64,000 nucleotides of DNA from Pelagibacterium luteolum (GTDB taxonomy: Bacteria > Pseudomonadota > Alphaproteobacteria > Rhizobiales > Devosiaceae): assembly GCF_900100665.1 (NCBI RefSeq), contig NZ_FNCS01000003.1, forward strand, positions 124,001 to 188,000, given 5' to 3'. Each line of letters starts with the position of its first letter. Positions within the stretch are counted from its first letter, which is position 1. The position numbers were made by a program, and so were the translations under genes. The notes beneath the pieces were generated by a model, which made no database searches, was not told the origin of the DNA, and saw only the letters and a program-made list of their open reading frames with translations. Below are positions 38,171 to 46,087 of this stretch, in pieces.

Positions 38171-38995
38171 ATGTCGACAGCCTTGTCACGAGGATTTGGG
38201 CAGGCGCGCGGCGTTTATGCCATCTGGCTGCGCGAGGTGAAACGCTCGCTTCGGGACAAGGGGCAATTGGTAGGTGGGGTCAGCCGCCCACTCCTTTGGG
38301 TCCTTATCCTCGGCATAGGCCTCAATCCATATTTCCGCGGCGAGGTCTATGGCGAGGTCCGGTTTGTCGTTCCCTACACCTATCTGCAGTTCATTTTCCC
38401 AGCCGTCATCGTCCTCAACATTCTCTACACCTCGATCCAATCCGCGGTATCTCTGATCTGGGATCGCGAATTCGGCTTTCTGCGCGAAGTTTTGGTCTCG
38501 CCCATGCCGCGCAATTTGATCTTGCTCGGGAAAGTTTTGGGTGGCGCCACCACAGCGGTCATTCATGGATGCATGGTGCTGGTCGTCGCGCGCTTCGTAG
38601 GCGTTGCGCCATCGTGGAGCGACATCGCTCAAGCGATCGGCCTCATGTTTGTTCTCTCTTTTGGCCTCACAGCCTTCGGGATCGTCATCGCGAACTACAT
38701 TCGGGGCTTTGAGAGCTTCGGCGTCTTTTCCAATGCTGTGATCCTGCCCCTCTATTTCACCGCAAGTTCGGTCTTCCCCCTAGACCCCGCACTCACCCGC
38801 GCCCAGACGCTTGTCACCTACCCCGAGTGGCTCGTCTATATGGTCGAGTTCAATCCCCTCACCTACGCCATCGATGCGATGCGCGGCATCCTGATCGACT
38901 TCAACCAGTTCGATCCGGCCTTCAACTTCCAGGTTGTGGGCGTCTTGGCTGTGGGGCTTTTCCTGTTGGCGATGTGGGAGTTCAGGAAAGTCTGA
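38171..38995 (+). CDS. ABC-2 type permease (PedC-like)
   Basis: The 274-residue protein has six predicted helices and the ABC-2 signature (IWDREFGFLREVLVSPMPR, about 97-115) plus FNPLTYAIDAMRGIL near the C terminus. Its likely ATPase is the DrrA-type gene at 34496. Alcohol-dehydrogenase-linked exporters of this type are known from ped-type clusters, where the cargo is not known. The start at 38171 has AGGAG eight bases upstream. Its stop overlaps the next start (TGATG). Confidence 0.87.
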   Translation: MSTALSRGFGQARGVYAIWLREVKRSLRDKGQLVGGVSRPLLWVLILGIGLNPYFRGEVYGEVRFVVPYTYLQFIFPAVIVLNILYTSIQSAVSLIWDREFGFLREVLVSPMPRNLILLGKVLGGATTAVIHGCMVLVVARFVGVAPSWSDIAQAIGLMFVLSFGLTAFGIVIANYIRGFESFGVFSNAVILPLYFTASSVFPLDPALTRAQTLVTYPEWLVYMVEFNPLTYAIDAMRGILIDFNQFDPAFNFQVVGVLAVGLFLLAMWEFRKV

Positions 38996-39819
38996 TGGTC
39001 GAGCGTCCGTCGCGGTTCAGATCGGTTCTCAACGATTTCGGTCCCCTGGCCGTCGTCTTTGCGCTGCTGTTCGCGGTGAGCTTCCTGCCGCCCGACACCT
39101 CCCGAGCCGAGATCGATACCCGAGGACGCTTGAGCGTCTGCATGCCGACATCCTATCCCCCGCTCGTTACAGGCGACGCGGACGTTCCCGGATTCGAGGT
39201 CGAACTGCTCCAGGCCATTGCCGACCGTCTGGGCTGGCGCCTCAACGTCGTCAGCAACTCGCTCATGGGCCGCGACTACAACCCGCGCAGCTGGCGGATT
39301 AACCGCGCGCAATGCCAATTGCTGGCCGGCGGTGTGGCGCTGAGCGCGCAGACGCGCTCATTCCTCGACACGTCCGCCCCGCATCTGCGAACCGGCTGGG
39401 CGGTCGTTTCCCCGCTTGGCGACACCGCAGGCATCGCGGACCGAACCGTTGGCGTATATGTCGGACTCACGGGCCTGGATCGGATCGCGCTGTCGCAATA
39501 TCTCCGGTCCCAGCAGGTAAGCACGGCCATTCTGCGCGATCCGGCCGCCATGGCGCGGGCCCTTGAGGACGGTGAGGTCGATGTCGTTGTGACCGAGGCT
39601 TTGCTGGCCACGCAGACCTTCGATCCCGACGCATACGAGATCGCTCTACTGCCGGCACCTCTGGAACAAATCCCGCTCGGCTATGGCTTCTGGAAGGGCG
39701 ACATGACCCTGCGCCGCGCCGTGGAATCGACCCTCCACGACCTCACAGACGAAGGCGTCGTCGCCAGTTTGGCCGAGCGCTACGAGATAGACCCGGATCT
39801 ACTCACGCTCGGACACTAA
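38995..39819 (+). CDS. Second MoxJ-like periplasmic binding protein
   Basis: The 274-residue protein has a signal-anchor-like N terminus (about 14-38) and a family-3 binding-protein fold, with LSVCMPTSYPPLVTG, GFEVELLQAIADRLGW and a C-lobe GYGFWKGDMTLRRAVEST. It belongs with quinoprotein-dehydrogenase-associated binding proteins. XoxJ of this group binds partly folded XoxF. The cluster thus has two such proteins, one per operon. The start ATG overlaps the preceding stop (TGATG), with AGGAAAG upstream. It is the last gene of the rightward operon and ends five bases before the convergent sulfurtransferase gene. Confidence 0.78.
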   Translation: MVERPSRFRSVLNDFGPLAVVFALLFAVSFLPPDTSRAEIDTRGRLSVCMPTSYPPLVTGDADVPGFEVELLQAIADRLGWRLNVVSNSLMGRDYNPRSWRINRAQCQLLAGGVALSAQTRSFLDTSAPHLRTGWAVVSPLGDTAGIADRTVGVYVGLTGLDRIALSQYLRSQQVSTAILRDPAAMARALEDGEVDVVVTEALLATQTFDPDAYEIALLPAPLEQIPLGYGFWKGDMTLRRAVESTLHDLTDEGVVASLAERYEIDPDLLTLGH

Positions 39820-39824
39820 GGCCG

Positions 39825-40688
39825 TTATCGACCCGTTGCGATGGGAAGGTCGTCTCGCGCGCCCCACTCTGCCCATGAACCATCATAGACCGATGCCCTG
39901 CCGAGCCCGGAACTTTCCATGGCAAGGGCGAGCACCGACGCGGTTACGCCCGAACCACAGGTCGCGATCACGTTGTCGCCTTGCTTGATCCCCCGCGCGG
40001 CAAACAGCTCTGCAAGCTCGTGCACTGATCTAAAATGTCCATCGGCAACCACATCGCTATACGGCAGATTCTGCGCGCCCGGCATGTGACCCGATCGCAG
40101 CCCGGGACGAGGCTCCGGTGCTTCTCCTGCAAACCGGGCAGCGCCGCGCGCATCGACGATACGACGATCGCCGCTTTCCACCGCCGAGATCACATCGGGA
40201 AGCTGGGCAAGCCGATCGGGCACGACCTCAGCTTCGAAATTTCCCGGCACAGGCGTGGAGGCCGTGCCCGTCTCCAGCGCACATGAAGCCGCTACCCAGG
40301 CGGGCAGGCCGCCATCGAGAACGGCCACTTGATCATGCCCGAAAACCTTGAGCATCCACCACGCCCGCGGGGCTGAAAAAATACCCGCGCCGTCGTAACA
40401 GACCACAACACTGTCGCGATTGATCCCAAGCTTGCGCGCCTCGGCCTCGAATACGTCCGGCGACGGCAGCATGTGCGGCAGATCGCTTTCGGTATCGGCA
40501 ATCGTCTTGTCGAAATCAAAAAATTGCGCGCCGGGGATACGGCGTTCGCCAAACTCGGCCCGCCCGTCACGATTGGCGTCCGGAAGATACCAGCTGGCGT
40601 CGAGCACAACCAGGCGAGGATGCCCCAAAGCGGATTTGAGCCATTGGACATCGACGAGCGGAGCGGAAACTTGGAGCGGCTGGGACAT
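39825..40688 (-). CDS. sseA: 3-mercaptopyruvate sulfurtransferase
   Basis: This cytosolic two-domain rhodanese-like enzyme transfers sulfur from 3-mercaptopyruvate. The 287-residue protein has an inactive N-terminal rhodanese domain (about 10-140) and a catalytic C-terminal domain with the loop CGSGVTAS. Here the CGSGVT form marks mercaptopyruvate rather than thiosulfate specificity. The ATG at 40688 follows GAGGTGAGA. An upstream extension would translate the tRNA gene and is rejected. It lies 24 bases downstream of the CAU tRNA on the same strand and may share its transcript. Confidence 0.91.
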   Translation of the reverse strand: MSQPLQVSAPLVDVQWLKSALGHPRLVVLDASWYLPDANRDGRAEFGERRIPGAQFFDFDKTIADTESDLPHMLPSPDVFEAEARKLGINRDSVVVCYDGAGIFSAPRAWWMLKVFGHDQVAVLDGGLPAWVAASCALETGTASTPVPGNFEAEVVPDRLAQLPDVISAVESGDRRIVDARGAARFAGEAPEPRPGLRSGHMPGAQNLPYSDVVADGHFRSVHELAELFAARGIKQGDNVIATCGSGVTASVLALAMESSGLGRASVYDGSWAEWGARDDLPIATGR

Positions 40689-40712
40689 TCTCACCTCGCC
40701 TTGAATGGACAG

Positions 40713-40788
40713 TGGTGGGCCCGGAGGGACTCGAACCCCCAACCAGACCGTTATGAGCGGTCGGCTCTAACCATTGAGCTACAGGCCC
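40713..40788 (-). tRNA. tRNA with CAU anticodon, probably tRNA-Ile2
   Basis: A 76-base cloverleaf including the encoded CCA. The acceptor pairs GGGCCTG with CGGGCCC, the anticodon loop is CTCATAA, and the T-loop is GGTTCGAGTCC. The D-loop (AATGGTTAGAGC) and the CTGGTTG variable region resemble the Ile2 tRNA of E. coli, whose C34 is modified to lysidine, more than elongator or initiator Met tRNA. A73 fits Ile. The elongator Met tRNA is the alternative. The gene precedes sseA on the minus strand. Confidence 0.88.
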
Positions 40789-40953
40789 ACGCCGAGGCTT
40801 TCCTAGCGGGTTCGAGCGGCGAGGTCCATGGGGTAGTCATCGGGCACCACAATTTTGAGTGACGGGGCAAATTGCCGCAAAACTGACGCATTGGATTCTC
40901 ATGTCTTGGAGCGACAGCGGGGGGCGTCCTGTATCGCGTTTAAGGAGATTTCA

Positions 40954-41673
40954 ATGTTGCCTTTTTCCAAGATCATTCCAGCGACAATGCTCGCCCTGAT
41001 GGTGTCACCGGCTTTAGCCGAGACCATTACATTGACTGGCACCGGCGTCGTACGTGCCGTTCCAGACATGGCGACGATCAACACCGGCGTCACCACCCAG
41101 GCTGAAACCGCGCTCGAAGCGCTGGACGCAAACAGCGAAGCGATGGCCGATCTGGTTTCTGCACTTCGTGAGGCAGGACTTGAGGATCGCGACATTCAGA
41201 CGTCAGACTTCACCGTGACGCCCCAATATGTCTACTCGGACCAACGCGATGACAGCGGCTACACGCTGCCTCCAGAAATCCAGGGCTACCAGGTCTCCAA
41301 CTCCGTCACCATCATCGTGCGCGATCTCGAGGGGCTGGGCAGCGTCCTCGATCGCGCCGTGACAGTTGGCGCCAATACGATCAACGGCATTTCCTTTGAC
41401 GTCGAAGATGCCTCCGAGCTTGAAACCAAGGCACGCGAGCTTGCCGTGGCTGACGCCATTGCCAAGGCAGAAACCTACGCGGTCGCCGCCGATTTCACCC
41501 TTGGCTCCATCGAATCGATCCGTGAGGCCGACCAGCAGATGCCGCCGCAGCCGATGTACCGCGCTGCGATGGCAGAGATGGCAGCTGATTCTTCGGTACC
41601 AGTCGAAGCTGGCGAACTGGCATTCTCCGTGACCACGACAATCTCATGGTCCATCGAGAACGATCAGGAATAA
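40954..41673 (+). CDS. SIMPL-domain (DUF541) periplasmic protein
   Basis: The 239-residue protein has a signal peptide (about 1-23, SPALAE) and a DUF541 domain: ITLTGTGVVRAVPDMATINTGV near the start, then IQGYQVSNSVTIIVRDLEGL and a long helical segment LETKARELAVADAIAKAETYA. SIMPL proteins form oligomeric rings in the periplasm, and several are linked to oxidative stress tolerance. ATG at 40954 with AAGGAG seven bases upstream; the longer frame is not supported. A terminator follows at 41691. Confidence 0.88.
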   Translation: MLPFSKIIPATMLALMVSPALAETITLTGTGVVRAVPDMATINTGVTTQAETALEALDANSEAMADLVSALREAGLEDRDIQTSDFTVTPQYVYSDQRDDSGYTLPPEIQGYQVSNSVTIIVRDLEGLGSVLDRAVTVGANTINGISFDVEDASELETKARELAVADAIAKAETYAVAADFTLGSIESIREADQQMPPQPMYRAAMAEMAADSSVPVEAGELAFSVTTTISWSIENDQE

Positions 41674-41690
41674 CTGAGAAGTTTGTGACG

Positions 41691-41714
41691 AAGGCCGGGT
41701 AAATGCCCGGCCTT
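41691..41714. terminator. Shared terminator between convergent genes
   Basis: AAGGCCGGG and CCCGGCCTT form a nine-base stem with a six-base loop. It ends with TTT on the plus strand and begins with AA, so it can serve both the SIMPL gene and the TauE-like gene, whose stop overlaps it. Confidence 0.75.
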
Positions 41715-42542
41715 TCAACCTACGACCGCTTGGATAATCATCCGCCCGCCGACCACAATCAGGAAAATCGCGAAAACGATCCGCAGCAGCCTGGCATCGA
41801 GCCGGTGCGCCAGAGCAACGCCCAACGGAGCGGTAAGCGTCGCAAGCCCGCCAATCAGGACCAGCGACGGCAGGTTGATAAATCCGAGACTGAAGGGCGG
41901 AGCCCCCACGGCTGCCCAGCCCGAAATGACAAATCCGATCGCTGCCGGGATGGCGAGCAGCACGCCAAGCGCCGAACTCGTCCCAACCGCCGTATGCATA
42001 CTGGTACCGAACGCCACGAGGGTGGGTACGGTCAGCGAGCCTCCCCCAATTCCCATGAGCGCCGATATATACCCGATAATGGCTGCCGAAATGCGGTTCA
42101 CCATTGGGACATGCGCAACAGCCTCCATCATGCGCCGCTGTACGGGCAACGCCATGTTGAGCGCAATAAATAGCGCCATCACACCAAAAATCATCTTGAG
42201 CGCAGCAGCCGAATAGAAGACCGCCGTCAGCCCACCAATCAATGATGCGGCAACGATCCAGGGCGCCCAGCGCTTGACAATGCCCCTGTCGACCGCCTCA
42301 CGCTTTTCATGCGACTTCGCACTGCGCAATCCGGTTGGAATGATCACCGCCAGCGATGTCCCGACGGCAACATGCATGATCACGTCCGGATTATATCCCA
42401 GCAGTTGAAAGGCCAGTGCCATCGCCGGCACCATGATGATGCCGCCACCGATCCCCAACAATCCAGCCATCACGCCAGACACGGCCCCGGTCAAGGCAAG
42501 GCCCAGAGCAAAAGGAAGATAGAGCGCTAGAACAGCGGACAC
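41715..42542 (-). CDS. TauE/SafE-family membrane permease
   Basis: The 275-residue protein has about eight hydrophobic helices and the duplicated TauE signature, GLLGIGGGIIMVPAM near residue 27 and ALMGIGGGSLTVPTL near 160. Members export sulfite, sulfoacetate or related organosulfur anions, or take up sulfate. Proximity to a mercaptopyruvate sulfurtransferase gene hints at sulfur metabolism but is weak evidence. The start is GTG at 42542 with GAGG six bases upstream. The downstream yjbQ-like gene is on the same strand, 79 bases before this start. Confidence 0.88.
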   Translation of the reverse strand: MSAVLALYLPFALGLALTGAVSGVMAGLLGIGGGIIMVPAMALAFQLLGYNPDVIMHVAVGTSLAVIIPTGLRSAKSHEKREAVDRGIVKRWAPWIVAASLIGGLTAVFYSAAALKMIFGVMALFIALNMALPVQRRMMEAVAHVPMVNRISAAIIGYISALMGIGGGSLTVPTLVAFGTSMHTAVGTSSALGVLLAIPAAIGFVISGWAAVGAPPFSLGFINLPSLVLIGGLATLTAPLGVALAHRLDARLLRIVFAIFLIVVGGRMIIQAVVG

Positions 42543-42621
42543 GGGAAACCTCGGAGATTGTTATCGAAAAGCGCTCTAGGCGAGTTCTCATAAACCCTCA
42601 CCATCTAGCCGATGTCGAGCG

Positions 42622-43044
42622 CTACGCCTCGCCTATGACATGAAAAATCACAGATCGTTCGTGCGGAGCGGCGCGGTGTTCAAAAAGGTAAAGCCCCTGC
42701 CATGTGCCAAGAGCAGCGAGGGTATTTAGAATGGGGATCGAGATGGAGGTCTGGGTCAACGCCGCCCTGATGTGGGCCGGCATGTCATCCGGCCCCTCGG
42801 TGGTGTGTGTCACCCACGCCATACCGTGCGGCGCGAGCCTTGAAAAGAATTCCTGCAGATCAGCGCGGACGTCCGGGTCGGCATTTTCCTGGATAAGCAG
42901 TGAGCACGAGGTATGGCGGCAAAAGACCGTCACCAATCCCGATTGAACACCGCTCGCCGAGATAGTGTCTTTAAGTTCGCGCGTAATTTCGTATAGGCCC
43001 GCGCCCCGGGTCCGAACCGTCACCGCTCTGGTCGTCTGAACCAT
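42622..43044 (-). CDS. YjbQ family (UPF0047) protein
   Basis: The 140-residue protein is full length for the UPF0047/YjbQ family, with the signature VTVFCRHTSCSLLIQENADPDV and the C-terminal LYLFEHRAAPHERSVIFHVIG. E. coli YjbQ has weak thiamine-phosphate synthase activity, and the true role is unresolved. No signal peptide. ATG with AAGGAG 11 bases upstream. Confidence 0.92.
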   Translation of the reverse strand: MVQTTRAVTVRTRGAGLYEITRELKDTISASGVQSGLVTVFCRHTSCSLLIQENADPDVRADLQEFFSRLAPHGMAWVTHTTEGPDDMPAHIRAALTQTSISIPILNTLAALGTWQGLYLFEHRAAPHERSVIFHVIGEA

Positions 43045-43086
43045 GATAAATTTGCTCCTTTCCTGACGTTAGCGGATTTTGGGCAG

Positions 43087-43111
43087 GGAACCCAATCAAG
43101 CTGATCGCGTT
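43087..43111 (+). promoter_or_regulatory. EcfG-type promoter of Ala/Pro-rich membrane protein gene
   Basis: GGAAC (43087-43091), 16 bases, CGTT (43108-43111). It lies between the divergent yjbQ-like gene and the gene at 43250, giving a leader of about 130 bases. Confidence 0.78.
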
Positions 43112-43249
43112 TTTGTGACATCTCGAATGTGTACCCGCTACGCCGGGGCCCTCGGCCCTTATATTCAAGCGACTTGGCGCATGTTCGATCCCGACACCGA
43201 GTGGCAGAACAGTTTGCTCGCTGTCCAGAGATGGAAATGGAGACTCAAA

Positions 43250-43618
43250 ATGGCTGATATTGATCGCGACTACACGGATCGCAATCGCACCGAGCGCGAG
43301 CGCGTCTATGCAGTCAACTCCGGCGGAAGCGCCGGCTGGTGGATCGGCGGCGTTCTCGTGCTGGCCGTCCTTATTATTGGTTTCATCGCTCTGAGCGGCG
43401 GCGAGCCCGCACCGGTCGACACCGCCCCTGCTGCTGTTGAAACCACCACACCGCCCGTAACTGAGCCCGCTCCTGCCGCCGAGCCCGCTCCGATGACTGA
43501 TGCAGCGCCTGCTGTCGAACCTGCTCCCGCAGTTGAAGCAGCTCCTGAGGCCGCAGCTCCCGCTGCGGAAGCTGCACCTGCCGAGGCTGCCCCTGTAGAG
43601 GCTGCTCCGGCTCAGTAA
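43250..43618 (+). CDS. Single-pass membrane protein with Ala/Pro/Glu-rich tail
   Basis: The 122-residue protein has a charged N-terminal part (about 1-30), one transmembrane helix (about 31-50, WWIGGVLVLAVLIIGFIAL), and a tail of about 70 residues built from repeats of the type APAVEPAPA and AAPAE. Alternating Pro and Ala suggests an extended arm into the periplasm. No enzyme motif is seen. The ATG at 43250 has GGAGACTCAAA before it. An EcfG-type promoter lies upstream, and a strong terminator separates it from the OmpA-like gene. Confidence 0.72.
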   Translation: MADIDRDYTDRNRTERERVYAVNSGGSAGWWIGGVLVLAVLIIGFIALSGGEPAPVDTAPAAVETTTPPVTEPAPAAEPAPMTDAAPAVEPAPAVEAAPEAAAPAAEAAPAEAAPVEAAPAQ

Positions 43619-43626
43619 TTATTTTC

Positions 43627-43655
43627 AAGGCGTATGGCCAAGTGCCATACGCCTT
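43627..43655 (+). terminator. Terminator after the Ala/Pro-rich gene
   Basis: A perfect 12-base stem (AAGGCGTATGGC / GCCATACGCCTT) with a five-base loop, followed by TTCC. It lies nine bases after the stop. Confidence 0.85.
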
Positions 43656-43756
43656 TTCCGTTCAGACTGGCGTCATTTTGACCCTGATAGTGTGTTCCTG
43701 TCGTGGCTGCATTTCGTGGCCATGTTCGCTTGCCGGGGGGCAGAGGAGATACTCCA

Positions 43757-46036
43757 ATGAAATTCAAACAAGTGCTCTTGACCAGTACCGCCATGCTCAT
43801 GCTTGGCACGCCAGTGGCTCCGCTCTTTGCGCAGTCCCAGGATGCGACCATCCAGGTCGCCCAGGCAGCGCCGCCCGCTCTCGCGGGCGCCATCCAGACC
43901 TACCTCGAAGCGCAGGCCGCTGTTTCCGCCGCCCAGAGCAGTGGCGGAGATGTGGCCGCAGCAGAATCCGCCTTCGCGGCTGCTGAAGCCGAATTGGGCG
44001 CTCTGTGTTCTGCAATCGGACAGCCCGATATCGCGTCTTGCATTGCGACATTTGAGGCCGGTGGACTGACCGCGGCGCCCGAGCCCGAAGCGGCCCCAGC
44101 TGTGGAAGCCGAGGCTGAAGCGACTGTTGAGGCAGAAGAGGCTCCCTTCGAGGAACCTGTTGCGGCCGAAGAACCCGCTCCTGCGCCAGAACCTGCCCCG
44201 GTTGAAGAACCTGCGCCAGTGGAAGAACCCGTCGCAGCCGAAGAGCCTGCTCCCGCGGAGCCCGCCCCGGTTGAAGAACCCGCGCCCGTCGAAGCAGAAG
44301 CGCCTGCCGAGGAACCCGCTGCTGAACCGGCTCCCGCTCAAGAGGAAATGCAGGCTGAAGAACCAGCCGCGCCCGCTGAGCAGCCCGCTGTTGAGGCAGA
44401 AACCGACGCTCAGGTACAGACGGAAGCTCCTGCGCCATCCGACAGTGCCGCGCCCGCAGCACTTCTTGATGCCGTCGCAGCTTATGAAGCTGCCGTTGCG
44501 AACTTCGACGCCGCGCTTGCCGCAGGTGGCGACGTTCAGGCATCCGCCGATGCCGTTGTAGCCGCCGAGGCCGAACTGGCCGCGATCTGCGGTGCGCTCG
44601 GTCAGGCCGATGTTGCTGCATGCCTGTCCGGCTTCCAGATCGATACGCAGATCATCGACGTGCAGGCCGCTCTCGATGCCGGCGTATCGCCGGTAACTGA
44701 GCTCCCTGCCGAACCGGTCGCGCCTGTCGAAGGCGAAGCTGCAGCGCCCGTCGAACTCGACGACGACATCATGCTCGAAGGTGACGTCCAGGGCGAAATC
44801 GTTCCTGAAGGCACCGACGCCAGCGAAGTTGCGCCGCTGCTCGACAGCGCCAAGGATGCAGCATCCGGTGTCCTTGACGAAGAGGCCCCAGTTGCTGCCG
44901 AAGGTGAAGTCGAAGCCGAGACACAGGTCGAAGCCGAAACGCCCGCTCCTGCTGCAGAACCCGCTGCGCCCGTCGCGTTCGATGTAAACAACATCCCGTC
45001 GATCGATGAGGAACAGGCCCAGAATCGCCAGCAGGTCTCCATTCAGGACATCGAGCAGGCTGCGACTGCAGCTGAATCGGCAACCCTGAACCAGGCCACG
45101 GGCCAGCAGCAGGCCACTCAGCAGGGCGGCGTGCTTGTCGGTCCCGTTCGCGAAGGTCCGTCCAATGCCGAGATCATTGCGACCATCGGCTTGGCCACGA
45201 TTTTTGCAATCGGTGCCAACCAGTTCATCGATACCCCCGATACCCCGCGTATCGTCTACCCCGATGACCGCGAATACTATTACGAAGAGCTCTCGGATGG
45301 CCGTACGCGCGAAGTGATCCTGCGTAACGACGGCAGCCGCATCGTAACCGTTCGCGACCGGTATGGTGATATCGTCCGTCGCTCGCGTATCGAACCCGAT
45401 GGACGTGAAATCCTGCTGGTCTATGTCGACCCCAGCTATACCCGCTATGACGAGCAGGGCCGCTGGATCGATCCGGGCCGTCAGTTGCCGCCGCTGGTTC
45501 TCAACATCCCGGCACGCGAATATGTGCTTGATGCCTCGGCAGCCAACCAGCAGCAGGTCGTGCAATTCCTCGACCAGCCCCCCGTGGAGACCATTCAGCG
45601 CTACTACACGATTGACGAAGTCAAACGCTCGGCCCGTCTGCGTGACATGGTCCGTCGCCTCGAGATCGGCGATCTGACGTTCGACACGGCAAGTGCCAAC
45701 ATCTCGCAGAGTGAAATCAATACGCTCTCGGCAGTTGCCAACGCCATGCTGGCGCTGATCGAACAGAACCCGGCCGAAACCTTCCTGATCGAAGGCCACA
45801 CCGATGCGGTAGGCTCGGACCTGTCCAACCTTTCGCTGTCGGACCGTCGCGCCGAAGCTGTCGCTTACGCTTTGACCCGCGTTTACGGCATCCCTGCCGA
45901 AAACCTGGCAACGCAGGGCTATGGCGAGCGGTATCTGAAGGTCAATACACAGGCCGACGAGCGCACCAACCGTCGCGTCACCGTGCGTCGGATCACCCCG
46001 CTCGTCACCCCGATGACGACAGCAAATGCTGGCTAA
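43757..46036 (+). CDS. Large OmpA-family protein with acidic Pro/Ala/Glu region
   Basis: The 759-residue envelope protein has a signal peptide (about 1-25). A helical repeat (about 40-100) is followed by a Glu/Pro/Ala-rich region (about 105-235) with the repeat VEEPAPVEEP. A second copy of the helical repeat (about 235-300) and another acidic region come next. One likely helix (about 470-490) and a Tyr/Arg-rich segment of YR-type motifs precede the C-terminal OmpA domain (about 645-750, IEGHTDAVGSDLSNLSLSDRRA), which binds peptidoglycan. Similar long OmpA-like proteins occur in rhizobia. ATG with AGAGGAG eight bases upstream. An 790-codon frame on the other strand is a mirror artefact. Confidence 0.85.
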   Translation: MKFKQVLLTSTAMLMLGTPVAPLFAQSQDATIQVAQAAPPALAGAIQTYLEAQAAVSAAQSSGGDVAAAESAFAAAEAELGALCSAIGQPDIASCIATFEAGGLTAAPEPEAAPAVEAEAEATVEAEEAPFEEPVAAEEPAPAPEPAPVEEPAPVEEPVAAEEPAPAEPAPVEEPAPVEAEAPAEEPAAEPAPAQEEMQAEEPAAPAEQPAVEAETDAQVQTEAPAPSDSAAPAALLDAVAAYEAAVANFDAALAAGGDVQASADAVVAAEAELAAICGALGQADVAACLSGFQIDTQIIDVQAALDAGVSPVTELPAEPVAPVEGEAAAPVELDDDIMLEGDVQGEIVPEGTDASEVAPLLDSAKDAASGVLDEEAPVAAEGEVEAETQVEAETPAPAAEPAAPVAFDVNNIPSIDEEQAQNRQQVSIQDIEQAATAAESATLNQATGQQQATQQGGVLVGPVREGPSNAEIIATIGLATIFAIGANQFIDTPDTPRIVYPDDREYYYEELSDGRTREVILRNDGSRIVTVRDRYGDIVRRSRIEPDGREILLVYVDPSYTRYDEQGRWIDPGRQLPPLVLNIPAREYVLDASAANQQQVVQFLDQPPVETIQRYYTIDEVKRSARLRDMVRRLEIGDLTFDTASANISQSEINTLSAVANAMLALIEQNPAETFLIEGHTDAVGSDLSNLSLSDRRAEAVAYALTRVYGIPAENLATQGYGERYLKVNTQADERTNRRVTVRRITPLVTPMTTANAG

Positions 46037-46058
46037 TTCAGCCACATACGCATGAAAG

Positions 46059-46087
46059 AAGGGCCGGGGTCTATGACCTCGGCCTTT
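46059..46087. terminator. Bidirectional terminator, shared
   Basis: A nine-base core stem (GGCCGGGGT / ACCTCGGCC, one G-T pair) with a five-base loop, flanked by A-rich and T-rich sides. The minus-strand GyrI-like gene ends inside the loop. Confidence 0.75.

Noticed and set aside
43673-46045. 790-codon open frame on the minus strand opposite the OmpA-like gene
   Set aside because: It mirrors the plus gene over its whole length and is a Cys/Gly/Arg/Phe-rich sequence without domains. The plus frame has a ribosome site, signal peptide and OmpA domain. The open complement follows from biased GCx/GAx codons.
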